Assembly (NCBI RefSeq): GCF_003614435.1
Contig: NZ_CP025546.1
Span: 2,480,001 to 2,544,000 of the forward strand
Source of the DNA: Mycobacterium paragordonae
GTDB lineage: Bacteria; Actinomycetota; Actinomycetes; Mycobacteriales; Mycobacteriaceae
Direction: 5' to 3'
Length of the DNA stretch: 64,000 nt
Within the stretch, counting starts at the first letter, position 1. Each line of letters begins with the position of its first letter. Shown one piece after another: positions 36,636 to 44,005 of this stretch. The position numbers and the translations under genes were made by a program. Under the pieces are notes generated by a model that did not search any database, was not told the DNA's origin, and was given only the letters and a program-made list of their open reading frames with translations.

Positions 36636-36835
36636 GGCAGTACATTCCGATCGACTCAGTGACCATCAAGGCACTCCGCGGTGTGACGATCGCTGCGACG
36701 AACATGGGTGATTTGTATCCGACCGCGATTGAAAGCTGGACGCGCAACCTCAGCAGGGACGAGCTGGTTGAGGTGATCACCCTGCTCGGCGTGCTGCTGA
36801 CCATGCAGGTACCGGGGGGTGGGGTCGCGCCGTGA
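36632..36835 (+). CDS. hypothetical element protein (orf67)
   Basis: A 67-residue protein whose GTG start overlaps the WhiB-like stop (GTGA). NLSRDELVEVITLLGVLLTMQ is an amphipathic helix resembling the C-terminal segment of the preceding protein (DREQLTSLLRLLFPFVAELY), which suggests a shared small domain. No function assigned. Confidence 0.55.
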   Translation: MRQYIPIDSVTIKALRGVTIAATNMGDLYPTAIESWTRNLSRDELVEVITLLGVLLTMQVPGGGVAP

Positions 36836-37034
36836 ACGCGATCCCCTCCGACACCGCCCCGGTGTCCGAACGTGCACGAGAACAGGTTTCACCGAAAAAA
36901 TGGGGCTTGTCGGCTGGGTCGGGTATGCTGAACCCAGCTCGGTATCTCCGAAGCGCCGGGAGCCGCAGGGGCGGCCAACCCGGACACGGGTCACCATGCA
37001 CATTGCGATTTCCGCATGTCCAAGTAGGTGACCG
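36836..37034. promoter_or_regulatory. late promoter and leader of the capsid genes (TATGCT at 36924)
   Basis: A 199-bp stretch with no convincing gene (an open frame 36832-37038 has atypical composition). GTATGCTGAA-C-CCAG at 36923 starts a leader that repeats, in order, the blocks of the region at 33624. A palindromic GCGCCGG/CCGG run follows. It probably drives the protease and capsid genes separately from the replication genes. In phiRv2 a small-terminase gene stands here; none is seen. Confidence 0.5.
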
Positions 37035-37562
37035 TTGAGCAGCATTCTGTTTCGCACCGCGACCCTTGAACCGGGTTCGGGTAGAACCATTTACGGCCGC
37101 GTCGTGCCCTATGGCGAGACCATCTCGGTTGACGACGGCTATGGCGAATACCGGGAGCGGTTCGCGCCAGGCGCTTTCCGGCGTTCCCTGACCGAACGCG
37201 GCCACAAAGTGCGGCTGTTCATCGGCCACGACACTCGACGGCTGCCCATCGGCAAAGCAACGTCACTGCGCGACGAGGGCGACGGCGTTCACGCAGAGTT
37301 CTTGGTGGCTGACACGGCCGCCGGCAACGAGGCGCTCGAGCTGGTCCGCTCCGGTGTGGCCGACTCATTCTCAGTTGGCTTCAGGGGCATGCGTGACCAT
37401 CGGGACAATGGCGTGACGGTGCGCGACGAGGCCGCACTGCTCGAAGTCAGCTTGGTCGGCGTCGCTGCCTACTCGGGCGCCGAAGTCGCGGGCGTGCGAT
37501 CGCAGTCTCTTGTCATTCCCCGTTCGATAGCCGAAGCCCGGCTGTCGCTTCTTGATTGGTGA
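37035..37562 (+). CDS. HK97-family prohead protease (S78)
   Basis: A 175-residue capsid-maturation serine protease. VVPYGETISVDDGYGEYRERF, FAPGAFRRSL, the His motif LFIGHDTRRLPIGKAT, the Ser motif VADSFSVGFRGM and LLEVSLVGVAAYSGAEV are in family order. It should cleave scaffold sequence of the capsid protein during head assembly. The start is TTG 37035, weakly supported. The capsid gene follows 6 bp downstream. Confidence 0.93.
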   Translation: MSSILFRTATLEPGSGRTIYGRVVPYGETISVDDGYGEYRERFAPGAFRRSLTERGHKVRLFIGHDTRRLPIGKATSLRDEGDGVHAEFLVADTAAGNEALELVRSGVADSFSVGFRGMRDHRDNGVTVRDEAALLEVSLVGVAAYSGAEVAGVRSQSLVIPRSIAEARLSLLDW

Positions 37563-37568
37563 AACAAT

Positions 37569-39029
37569 ATGACCGAGCTCATTGAGCACATGACCATTGA
37601 GCAGACCCGCGCTGCGGCGCAAGAGCTGCTCGACTCCACCACCGGCGATTTGGCCGGCGCTGACGCTGAAAGATTCCAAGCGCTGACCCGGCACGCCGAC
37701 TCGCTGCGCCAGCGGCAGGAACAGCGCGACACCGCAGCGCGGGACATGGTGCGCCGCTTCGCGGCCGGTGACTCCACCCTGGCGCTGGAAGGTGAAGCCG
37801 GAATGCGGCGCACTAACGGCAGTCCGTTGCCCGGCTACGAGCGTCCCCGCGCGGGCGATGAGGACCACCCGGTCATTAACCGGGAACGTGATGCCGCGAT
37901 GCGCGTGCTGGACCGCTCGGTAAAGGACGGCACGATGGTCGCCCGCGGGGCCGAGGCCATCGAGCGGCTGGTGACCACTGGTGCGCCACAAGCCCGTTCG
38001 TGGGCTGCCCGGTGGGCGGCCGCGACCGGCTCCGAGCACTACCTGCGGGCGTTCGTCAAGAAGGTCGCCAACCCCGAGATGGGGCATACGCTGTTCACCG
38101 GCCCCGAGGCCGAGGCGTGGCGCACCGCAGCGCAAGTCCAGGCTGAGCGGGCGATGTCGCTGACCGACACCGCAGGTGGGTTCCTCGCACCGGCTCAGCT
38201 CGATCCAGCAATCCTGTTGTCCAGCGACGGCTCGGCGAATCCGCTGCGCCAGATGGCGCGGGTTGTGCAAACCGTGTCCGACGTTCACCACTTCGTGTCG
38301 TCTGAGGGGGTCGACGCGCACTGGTACGCCGAAGCGGCAGAGGTCTCCGACGACTCACCTGCGCTCGAACAGCCCGCCGTCCCGAACTACCGGGGCAGCG
38401 CGTGGGTGCCGTTCAGCATCGAGCTGGAAGGCGACGGAATCGGGTTCGTCAGCGAAATCGGCCGGCTGCTCATGGATTCGGTCGAACAGCTCACCGCCGC
38501 GGCCTACGTCAACGGCAGCGGAACCGGCCAACCCACAGGGTTTATCCCCGCGCTGACAGGCGTCCCGACATGGACGGTCAACGGAGCCGGAAGTGAAACG
38601 GTTGCAGCCGCTGACCCGTTCGCCCTGCAATCGGCGCTACCTGCCCGCTTCCAGGCGAATTCGGCGTTCGCGGCGAACTTGACCACAACGAATGTTTTGC
38701 GCCAGGCGGAGACGAGCGCCGGAGCGCTCAAGTTTCCCTCGCTGCAGGACAACCCGCCGATGCTGTGCGGGCGGCCGATCTTCGAGGTTAGCCACATGGC
38801 GAGCGTCAACGCGGCGGTGACCGACACCGTGTACCCACTGGTGCTGGGCGATTGGAGCCAGATGGTTATCTCGGATCGGATCGGATCCACCATCGAGCTG
38901 GTGCAAACCGTGTTCGGAGCCAACAGGCGACCGACCGGACAGCGCGGCTTTTTCGCCTGGTTCCGCACCGGCTCGGACGTTCTGGTCAACAACGCCTTCC
39001 GCGTGTTGAAGGTGACCACGACCGCCTAA
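37569..39029 (+). CDS. HK97-fold major capsid protein
   Basis: A 486-residue capsid protein. The N-terminal 150 residues are helical and charged, as in the delta/scaffold domain removed by the protease. The HK97 fold begins near TDTAGGFLAPAQLDP (about 200), with IELEGDGIGFVSEIGRLLMDSVEQLTAAAYVNGSGTGQPTGFIPAL typical of the E-loop and spine-helix region, and ends VFGANRRPTGQRGFFAWFRTGSDVLVNNAFRVLK. Length and neighbour match Rv2650c of phiRv2. With the protease it should assemble small heads able to package the element when a helper phage supplies portal, terminase and tail. Confidence 0.94.
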   Translation: MTELIEHMTIEQTRAAAQELLDSTTGDLAGADAERFQALTRHADSLRQRQEQRDTAARDMVRRFAAGDSTLALEGEAGMRRTNGSPLPGYERPRAGDEDHPVINRERDAAMRVLDRSVKDGTMVARGAEAIERLVTTGAPQARSWAARWAAATGSEHYLRAFVKKVANPEMGHTLFTGPEAEAWRTAAQVQAERAMSLTDTAGGFLAPAQLDPAILLSSDGSANPLRQMARVVQTVSDVHHFVSSEGVDAHWYAEAAEVSDDSPALEQPAVPNYRGSAWVPFSIELEGDGIGFVSEIGRLLMDSVEQLTAAAYVNGSGTGQPTGFIPALTGVPTWTVNGAGSETVAAADPFALQSALPARFQANSAFAANLTTTNVLRQAETSAGALKFPSLQDNPPMLCGRPIFEVSHMASVNAAVTDTVYPLVLGDWSQMVISDRIGSTIELVQTVFGANRRPTGQRGFFAWFRTGSDVLVNNAFRVLKVTTTA

Positions 39030-39273
39030 TCCGACTGGTCCTTGCGGCCCATTGCAGTCGGGAAGGTGGTTGTGTCCATGCCTCCAGACGGCAGAAAGCG
39101 CAGGTTAGATGGATTATGCTGCGCTGCAATCACTTCGAGGAGACCCGGGGGTGGGTGGGGCATCGCAAACGCGGTACCCCCACCGACCGCCCCCCCAGCG
39201 CGGCGTGTCACTGCACGACCGTCGCACTTTTTTCCCTCGCGAAATCGGCCATATACCAACAGGATTCGCTTGC
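39030..39273. promoter_or_regulatory. P450 leader: TATGCT box and G/C-rich hairpin
   Basis: Between capsid and P450 genes. TATGCT recurs at 39115-39120, the third such box in the element. A strong inverted repeat (G-run 39147-39160 against C-run 39177-39195) follows, without a T-tail, and could end capsid transcription or fold in the P450 leader. Confidence 0.45.
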
Positions 39274-40365
39274 ATGGCATTAGCGAATCACGTTGTACAA
39301 CAGCAACTTTCACCGGCCTACCACGAGTTGTTCCCAGTCGACCGAGGGGCGGCGTTTGCCATGCGGCGCGACCTCGGCCCAGTCGGGATGGTTGGCGACG
39401 GGGTGTACTGCTTAACCCGCCGGCCCGACATGCTGGCGGTGCTGCGGAACCCGCAGATGTTCCCCCCGGCGGGAACCTCGCCGGTCACGGGATTGCCGAT
39501 CACCAAAGATCAGCATGACCTGTTCGTGCGGCTGCTTGACACCGCCGCAACCGCGTCGATGTTGCCGTCGCTGCGGCAGCGGGCCGCGGACATCATCGAC
39601 GGCGTGGCCGCGCGCGCAGGCTGTGACGGGATCAGTGAGGTGGCCTGGCCATTCGTATTGGCCGTGTTCTGGGACATGTGCGGATTGCGCCACGCAGACG
39701 CCCGTATCGACACCGATCCGCTCGAGCTGCATTTGCGCGCAGGATTGATCGCTACGCGGCGGCACGACCCCGGCGCGGACGTCATCTCGCAGATCACCCG
39801 GGAGGCTCCACACCTTCCCGACGCGGAAATCCAATCGATGGTGGTGTCGGGTATCTGGCCCTCGATCGTCTTTCTGATGACACCCATCGGGGCCGCACTC
39901 TTGGAGCTGGCACGGCGTCCTGAGCTTTGCGACCGGCTGCGCGCCAACCCCCAGGATCAACTGGTGTTCGTCAACGAGGTGCTTCGCCTGGAAGGTGGTG
40001 GAGTGGCCGGACGCCGGACTGCCGAGCCGGTCACGGTGGCAGGCGTGCCGATTCCGGCGGGCGCAACCCTGCTCCTAGAGATGGGCTACATCAACCGCGA
40101 CGACTCCGACGAGATGTCGAGCAACGAACTGCGGATGGATGGCCGGCACTGCCACTACGCATTCGGGGTAGGACCGCGCCGCTGCCCGGCGGGCCATTTC
40201 GTTCGCAGCCTGTTGGTCGCATTCATCGACGAGTGGCTCTGCCGCATTCCGGTGTTCGACGTTGAGCCGGGTTACGTCCCCTGGTTGCGTTACCCGGACC
40301 GGTACCTCGGGTCAGGAGATTTAAAGCAGGTCCTTCGCGAACTTCCGCTGCGCTGGTCGAGCTAG
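39274..40365 (+). CDS. cytochrome P450-like protein, I-helix acid/alcohol pair absent
   Basis: A 363-residue soluble P450, short for the family (usually about 400). The haem-thiolate loop YAFGVGPRRCPAGHF is intact, the K-helix ExxR is in VFVNEVLRLEG, the C-helix region ITKDQHDLFVRLLD has His and Arg, and YINRDD matches the usual NRDP segment. The I-helix, normally AG-x-(D/E)-T, reads GIWPSIVFLMTPIG, so the proton-relay acid and Thr are missing, and the F-G region is shortened. Oxygen activation would have to be non-classical (peroxide shunt) or lost. ATG 39274 has AGGA upstream; the frame is open from 39109. It is cargo of the element; no redox partner is nearby. Confidence 0.85.
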   Translation: MALANHVVQQQLSPAYHELFPVDRGAAFAMRRDLGPVGMVGDGVYCLTRRPDMLAVLRNPQMFPPAGTSPVTGLPITKDQHDLFVRLLDTAATASMLPSLRQRAADIIDGVAARAGCDGISEVAWPFVLAVFWDMCGLRHADARIDTDPLELHLRAGLIATRRHDPGADVISQITREAPHLPDAEIQSMVVSGIWPSIVFLMTPIGAALLELARRPELCDRLRANPQDQLVFVNEVLRLEGGGVAGRRTAEPVTVAGVPIPAGATLLLEMGYINRDDSDEMSSNELRMDGRHCHYAFGVGPRRCPAGHFVRSLLVAFIDEWLCRIPVFDVEPGYVPWLRYPDRYLGSGDLKQVLRELPLRWSS

Positions 40366-40381
40366 CGCGGACAAGCCGCTG

Positions 40382-41107
40382 TCAATTTTTCTCCCCGGGC
40401 TTGAGTCGGATGTGGCCAACAGTCAGTTCCGTCGTCTCAGGGTTACCCCACTCTGGAAGCCACCAGTTCACCTGCCAGATATAGCTGTCGATGACCTTTT
40501 CATCGGGTAGATACGCAGACTCATCGGCAAGTAAGTCTCCGATCCGCAGCAATCCTCGGCAGCAGTCGATCATCCACTTGATGCCTTCAAGAGTCTCAAT
40601 CAGCGCTTGCTCCCGAATCGGTGCAACGTGACGCGTCTGCTGCGACCAGGTCTCGTCACGCCACGAAAGTTCGTTCGGGTTTCCATCGGCAGCCTTCCGC
40701 GGCTCGCCAGCCCGCCCAAGAAGTACCACGTTCATTATTCGCTCTGGTCGCTCCCCGGTGACTGAGGTGATGTAGAGCATGTGTGCCAACATGTCGCGAC
40801 CGAACTTCGCCTTTGCCGCCATGTTCGACCACTGATCATGGGGCCAGCGCACGCGCAACACGTTGGCGACGTCGCGCATGGCTTTTGGCAGGCGCTCCTG
40901 ATCGAGGGGTCCAGCTTGATGGCCAGCGCAATGGAAGCGGGTGAAATTGACGTCCCCGAGCAGGCTTTCCCACCCTCCGATTACGCGCAGCGCCAAGGCT
41001 TCCATCGTCGCCGCGGGTCTAAAGGCGCGCTCATAAGCAGCCCTGTCAGCCTCGTACGCCGCCCATGTTTGTGCTGCCTGCTCGCGCAGGTTAGGACGAT
41101 CGGCCAT
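40382..41107 (-). CDS. element cargo protein with Rx4H (HEPN-type) motif, function unknown
   Basis: A 241-residue mostly helical protein that I cannot place in a named family. R104-D-M-L-A-H109 in KFGRDMLAHMLYITS fits the HEPN ribonuclease signature R-(N/D/H)-x3-5-H, which is placed at the start of the last long helix in HEPN domains. The C-terminal part (about 165-215) is another helical segment rich in Trp. The gene stands alone, convergent with the P450 gene (16-bp gap) and on the opposite strand to all structural genes, as is usual for satellite defence cargo. HEPN assignment is a hypothesis from the motif only. Confidence 0.6.
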   Translation of the reverse strand: MADRPNLREQAAQTWAAYEADRAAYERAFRPAATMEALALRVIGGWESLLGDVNFTRFHCAGHQAGPLDQERLPKAMRDVANVLRVRWPHDQWSNMAAKAKFGRDMLAHMLYITSVTGERPERIMNVVLLGRAGEPRKAADGNPNELSWRDETWSQQTRHVAPIREQALIETLEGIKWMIDCCRGLLRIGDLLADESAYLPDEKVIDSYIWQVNWWLPEWGNPETTELTVGHIRLKPGEKN

Positions 41108-41118
41108 GACATACGACG

Positions 41119-41457
41119 CTAGACGATATGGCGCGTCAGGGTCTCGCGATAATCCATACCTACCACCTCCGACGCGATGGCGATAGCGCGGTCGAGTAGG
41201 CCACGAAGCTCGATGGCCTGGGACAGGCCAAGGTGCGCATCGGTGTCGACGTCGCTGTCCGAACCGCCGTCGATGTGGACGACGACTGAAGGGTGATTGC
41301 CATCGTCAGCTTCGTTCCAGTCGACACCACAGCCGACCATGAGCGAGGCGCTGCGATGTGTCGCAGGGGTGTAGATCATCGTCCAGTGCTCGCCCTTGCA
41401 ATCGGGACCGTACTTGCACCACTGCACGGTGCAGGCAGTCGCGGTCATCGTGTCCAC
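41119..41457 (-). CDS. hypothetical element protein (orf112), paralogue of orf106
   Basis: A 112-residue protein with CTVQWCKYGPDCKGEHW at the N-terminus (three Cys and one His, a possible metal site) and a C-terminal VVVHIDGG...TDAHLGLSQAIELRGLLDRAIAIA. The second half parallels the downstream end of orf106 (VFLHLGD...FNSDQARELAAALLEAA). Such proteins with a beta strand followed by a long helix are common in actinophages; I know no function. It overlaps orf106 by 13 bp. Confidence 0.65.
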   Translation of the reverse strand: MDTMTATACTVQWCKYGPDCKGEHWTMIYTPATHRSASLMVGCGVDWNEADDGNHPSVVVHIDGGSDSDVDTDAHLGLSQAIELRGLLDRAIAIASEVVGMDYRETLTRHIV

Positions 41458-41765
41458 CCGTCCAACTCCGCGGCGGCCTCAAGCAGCGCGGCGGCCAACT
41501 CTCGCGCCTGGTCACTGTTGAAGCCGCCGCGGTCGCCTAGATGCAGGAACACCTGCGGCGCTTCGATATTGCCGACGACGTCGATGCTGCCGTCGGCCAA
41601 CTGGATGGCTGACGTGTGCACCGTGGCGGGGTGATCGGTCGTGGTGCGGTCAACGCCCCAGACCACCCGGTGGGCCGGGGCATGACGGTCCCAAACCTCG
41701 CCGCCTACCGCGGCGGGCGGCAGAGCGACATCAGGGAACGGGTTGGCGGGCATGGTGTGCGTCAT
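41445..41765 (-). CDS. hypothetical element protein (orf106)
   Basis: A 106-residue protein, first gene of a minus-strand pair. AIQLADGSIDVVGNIEAPQVFLHLGDRGGFNSDQARELAAALLEAAAELDGW shares its strand-helix plan with orf112, so the pair arose by duplication. Its start is 39 bp from the right arm-type repeat, so the promoter must overlap the integrase-binding region; occupancy by integrase could control it. Confidence 0.65.
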   Translation of the reverse strand: MTHTMPANPFPDVALPPAAVGGEVWDRHAPAHRVVWGVDRTTTDHPATVHTSAIQLADGSIDVVGNIEAPQVFLHLGDRGGFNSDQARELAAALLEAAAELDGWTR

Positions 41766-41803
41766 TTAAGGAACCTCCCGGTGTTGCCGCATCCGACCGG
41801 GCC

Positions 41804-41825
41804 TATTGCGCGTTTATTGCGCGGA
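41804..41825. repeat. right arm-type repeat (22 bp)
   Basis: Identical to 32043-32064 and in the same orientation. It lies 45 bp inside attR. The two copies with their internal TATTGCGCG tandems would give four integrase arm sites in the excised circle. Confidence 0.7.
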
Positions 41826-41833
41826 GACAGCGA

Positions 41834-41855
41834 AGGCCCGGTAAAAACCGGGCCT
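41834..41855 (-). terminator. 9-bp hairpin between arm repeat and attR
   Basis: AGGCCCGGT-AAAA-ACCGGGCCT, a perfect 9-bp stem. It lies just downstream of the minus-strand tRNA-Val and has no long T-run. It probably terminates the tRNA transcript in place of the native terminator moved 10 kb away by integration; the native one may be the TGCGG-N6-CCGCA hairpin at 31873-31888. Confidence 0.5.
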
Positions 41856-41870
41856 GAGCTGCGTGAAAGC

Positions 41871-41898
41871 TGGTGCGCGATACTGGGATTGAACCAGT
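41871..41898. repeat. attR, 28-bp direct repeat within tRNA-Val
   Basis: The 3' 28 nt of the tRNA-Val(GAC) gene including encoded CCA, identical to attL at 31898-31925. Integration leaves the tRNA intact at this end. Confidence 0.93.
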
Positions 41899-41945
41899 GA
41901 CCTCTTCCGTGTCAGGGAAGCGCTCTCCCGCTGAGCTAATCGCGC
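41871..41945 (-). tRNA. tRNA-Val(GAC), integration target
   Basis: The minus strand folds as a cloverleaf: acceptor GCGCGAT/ATCGCGC, anticodon loop CTGACAC with GAC, T-arm with GGTTCAATCCC, discriminator A and encoded CCA. It is the last tRNA of a Gly-Cys-Val cluster and the attB of the integrated element. Confidence 0.95.
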
Positions 41946-41959
41946 TGGGGGATCGAAAT

Positions 41960-42033
41960 TGGAGGTGGAGACGGGAATCGAACCCGTGTGCACGGCTTTG
42001 CAGGCCGTTGCCTCACCACTCGGCCACTCCACC
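41960..42033 (-). tRNA. tRNA-Cys(GCA)
   Basis: The minus strand starts GGTGGAGTGGCCGAGTGG. The anticodon loop CTGCAAA has GCA. The T-loop is GGTTCGATTCCC, acceptor CTCCACC, discriminator T, and CCA encoded. Confidence 0.95.
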
Positions 42034-42060
42034 GCTGGATTGATGCCATTTGCACCTTCG

Positions 42061-42133
42061 AGCGGATGACGGGATTCGAACCCGCGACCCTCACCTTGGC
42101 AAGGTGATGCGCTACCAACTGCGCTACATCCGC
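42061..42133 (-). tRNA. tRNA-Gly(GCC)
   Basis: The minus strand starts GCGGATGTAGCGCAGTTGG. The anticodon loop TTGCCAA has GCC. The T-loop is GGTTCGAATCCC, acceptor CATCCGC, discriminator T; CCA is not encoded. Confidence 0.95.
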
Positions 42134-42313
42134 GCGCAACGGGCGAGATCGTCGCCCGGTGCGAAGCACGACGATAGTCCAGTGAGCGTGCCCACACAAA
42201 TTCCTTGCTCAGACCGTGTCGCGGAGGACCTGCGACCGGCCCGCGAACACCTGGGCCGCCCGCTCCAAGTGGCGGTCGTGCTAATGTTCGACGTCGTTCG
42301 CCTACTCGGCGCC

Positions 42314-42388
42314 GGTCCCGTGGCTCAGTGGAAGAGCGTCCGCTTCACACGCGGAAGGTCGCTGGTTCGATCCCAGCCGGGACCACCA
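42314..42388 (+). tRNA. tRNA-Val(CAC)
   Basis: The plus strand starts GGTCCCGTGGCTCAGTGG. The anticodon loop TTCACAC has CAC. The T-loop is GGTTCGATCCC, acceptor CGGGACC, discriminator A, and CCA encoded at 42386-42388. It is divergent from the three-tRNA cluster; the 180 bp between them must hold both promoters. Confidence 0.95.
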
Positions 42389-42590
42389 CCAAACTCACCA
42401 GCTCACCTCCCTTCCAGGCGCAATCCGCGCCAAAACCCGTGACCCCCGGTTGCGCGCTGACTAACCGCAGGTCACAAGTTCATACCTGACCGCGACACCC
42501 CGCCACCTGCAGCCGAAATCCATCCGTCAGGCGGCCTAGCCTGTCAGGCACTTGGCGGATTGTGGGCGCCACGGGCCGAGGAGTGCACAG

Positions 42591-43412
42591 GTGAGCGGAC
42601 TGGACCGGCGGCGGTTCCTGGTCGCCATCGCCGCAACCGTTGCCGCAACCTTCGCGGCGGCAGAAACGGCGCACGCCGACGTGCTCGGCGCGGCGCCCGA
42701 TCCGGGCCCGTTACCGCCGAATGTGTTGCCGCCGCCCGACCCAGCAGCCCGGGTGGCGCTGCCCCGCGGCACGGTGCTGAAGCAACTTCCCGGACACGGG
42801 GACCTGCTGGCCTGGACGGTCGATGACGGCGTCGACACCGAAGTGGTCCGGCTCTACACGCAATTCGCCAAGGACACCGGCGTGCGCCTCACCTATTTCG
42901 TCACGGGCGGCTATCGCTCCTGGACCGAGAACGCGGCGCAACTCAAACCACTCGTCGAATCCGGGCAGATCCAGTTGGCCAACCACACCTGGACCCATCC
43001 GGACCTGACCCGACTGACGCCGAATCAGATCGCCGGCGAACTGAAAAGCACCGACGCATTCCTGCGCAACACCTACGGCGTCGATGCCGCGCCGTACTTC
43101 CGCCCGCCGTACGGCCACCACAACGCCGCCGTCGACGCGGTAGCCGCCGACCTGGGCTATCAGACTCCCACCTTGTGGAGCGGCGACCTGCGGGACTCCG
43201 CGCTGATACCCGAGGACGTCATCGTCAGGCTCGCCTACCAATACTTCGCCCCACAGAACATCGTGATCGGCCACCTCAACCACGCTCCGGTCACTCACGT
43301 CTACGGACAATTGGTGGACATCATCCGGGCGCGCAAACTACGCACGGTGACCCTCAACGACGTCTTCCTTCGCCCCGAGATCGCACGCAGCACAACAGGA
43401 TTACGCGGATAA
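42591..43412 (+). CDS. exported polysaccharide deacetylase (CE4 / NodB domain)
   Basis: A 273-residue protein with a twin-arginine-like signal (LDRRRFLVAIAATVAATFAAAE). The NodB domain has all metal and catalytic motifs: WTVDDGVD (Asp-Asp), ANHTWTHPDL (H-x3-H), YFRPPYGHH and the final FVTGGY/IVIGHLNHA region. It should remove acetyl groups from peptidoglycan or another glycan at the cell surface. GTG 42591 follows GAGGAG. Located next to the tRNA cluster. Confidence 0.9.
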   Translation: MSGLDRRRFLVAIAATVAATFAAAETAHADVLGAAPDPGPLPPNVLPPPDPAARVALPRGTVLKQLPGHGDLLAWTVDDGVDTEVVRLYTQFAKDTGVRLTYFVTGGYRSWTENAAQLKPLVESGQIQLANHTWTHPDLTRLTPNQIAGELKSTDAFLRNTYGVDAAPYFRPPYGHHNAAVDAVAADLGYQTPTLWSGDLRDSALIPEDVIVRLAYQYFAPQNIVIGHLNHAPVTHVYGQLVDIIRARKLRTVTLNDVFLRPEIARSTTGLRG

Positions 43413-43494
43413 TCACACGCCGTTGCGCACGCGATTCGGCACGGGTTGACTGGGCGGCGGGGTTTAACCACCCCGACAGAGAAAGAAGAATCCG

Positions 43495-43863
43495 ATGATT
43501 GAAATGTTGCCGGATATGCCGGAGGGAGTCACCGGCATCCGCGTATCGGGACGGCTGAGCGGTGATGAACTGCGCGAGATGAAGCCCAGCCTGCAGGAGC
43601 GGCTGAACACCGGTGAGATCAGGCTCGTCGAGGTCATCCCGTCGGACTACGAGGGTTTCGGGCCGGGCGGGCTGATGGAGGACCTGAAGCTGGGCTTCGG
43701 CACCGTCTTGCCGCATCATTCGGCCTTCAAGCGGATCGCGATCGTGACCGACCTGGAGTGGGTCGGGCACGTTCTGCACGCCCTCGCGTGGATCGTTCCG
43801 GGTGAGCTTGCCGTGTTCGGCATCGATGCGCTCGAGCAGGCCAAGGAGTGGGCGGCCGGCTGA
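43495..43863 (+). CDS. SpoIIAA-like STAS-fold protein
   Basis: A 122-residue protein of the SpoIIAA-like (PF11964-type) group: GIRVSGRLSGDELREMKPSLQERL, then VIPSDYEGFGPGGLMEDLKLGF, RIAIVTDLEWVGHVLHALAWIVPGELAVF. It is usually found as a stand-alone cytosolic protein, sometimes linked to membrane association; function unknown. ATG 43495 has AGAAAGAAG upstream. The IS110 element lies 135 bp downstream. Confidence 0.82.
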   Translation: MIEMLPDMPEGVTGIRVSGRLSGDELREMKPSLQERLNTGEIRLVEVIPSDYEGFGPGGLMEDLKLGFGTVLPHHSAFKRIAIVTDLEWVGHVLHALAWIVPGELAVFGIDALEQAKEWAAG

Positions 43864-44005
43864 GGGCCCGAGACCGGATATATAACTAGAGGCTGGCTTT
43901 CGCGTCACCAACGCAGCGGCTGCTGAAAGGGTGCGAGGAGGGCCGCGGGGAACCGCAGGCTGAGTGCGGCGGCCGAAAAACCAGAGCGCGACAAGGAGAT
44001 TCTCA

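Larger units (their letters stand above)
31898..41898. mobile_element. phiRv2-like integrated element (capsid-forming phage satellite) in tRNA-Val(GAC)
   Basis: A 10.0-kb unit bounded by 28-bp direct repeats that equal the 3' end of the tRNA-Val gene at its right edge. Gene order from the left: integrase, orf125, excisionase, orf123, replication ATPase, orf90, WhiB-like, orf67, prohead protease, HK97 capsid, cytochrome P450, and on the minus strand orf241, orf112 and orf106. It has capsid genes but no portal, large terminase, tail or lysis gene, so it cannot be a self-sufficient phage. The integrase is very like that of M. tuberculosis phiRv2, which uses the same tRNA. The phage-satellite interpretation rests on current knowledge of capsid-forming PICIs. 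Confidence 0.88.

Noticed and set aside
36832..37038. A 68-codon open frame between orf67 and the protease gene
   Set aside because: Composition is non-coding-like, it overlaps the protease start, and the region shares leader blocks with the non-coding stretch at 33624. A small terminase gene was looked for and not found.
31898..41898. Interpretation as a complete or decayed temperate phage
   Set aside because: No trace of portal, large terminase, tail, lysis or holin genes, while the genes that are present are intact and compactly overlapping, which fits a satellite better than a decayed prophage.
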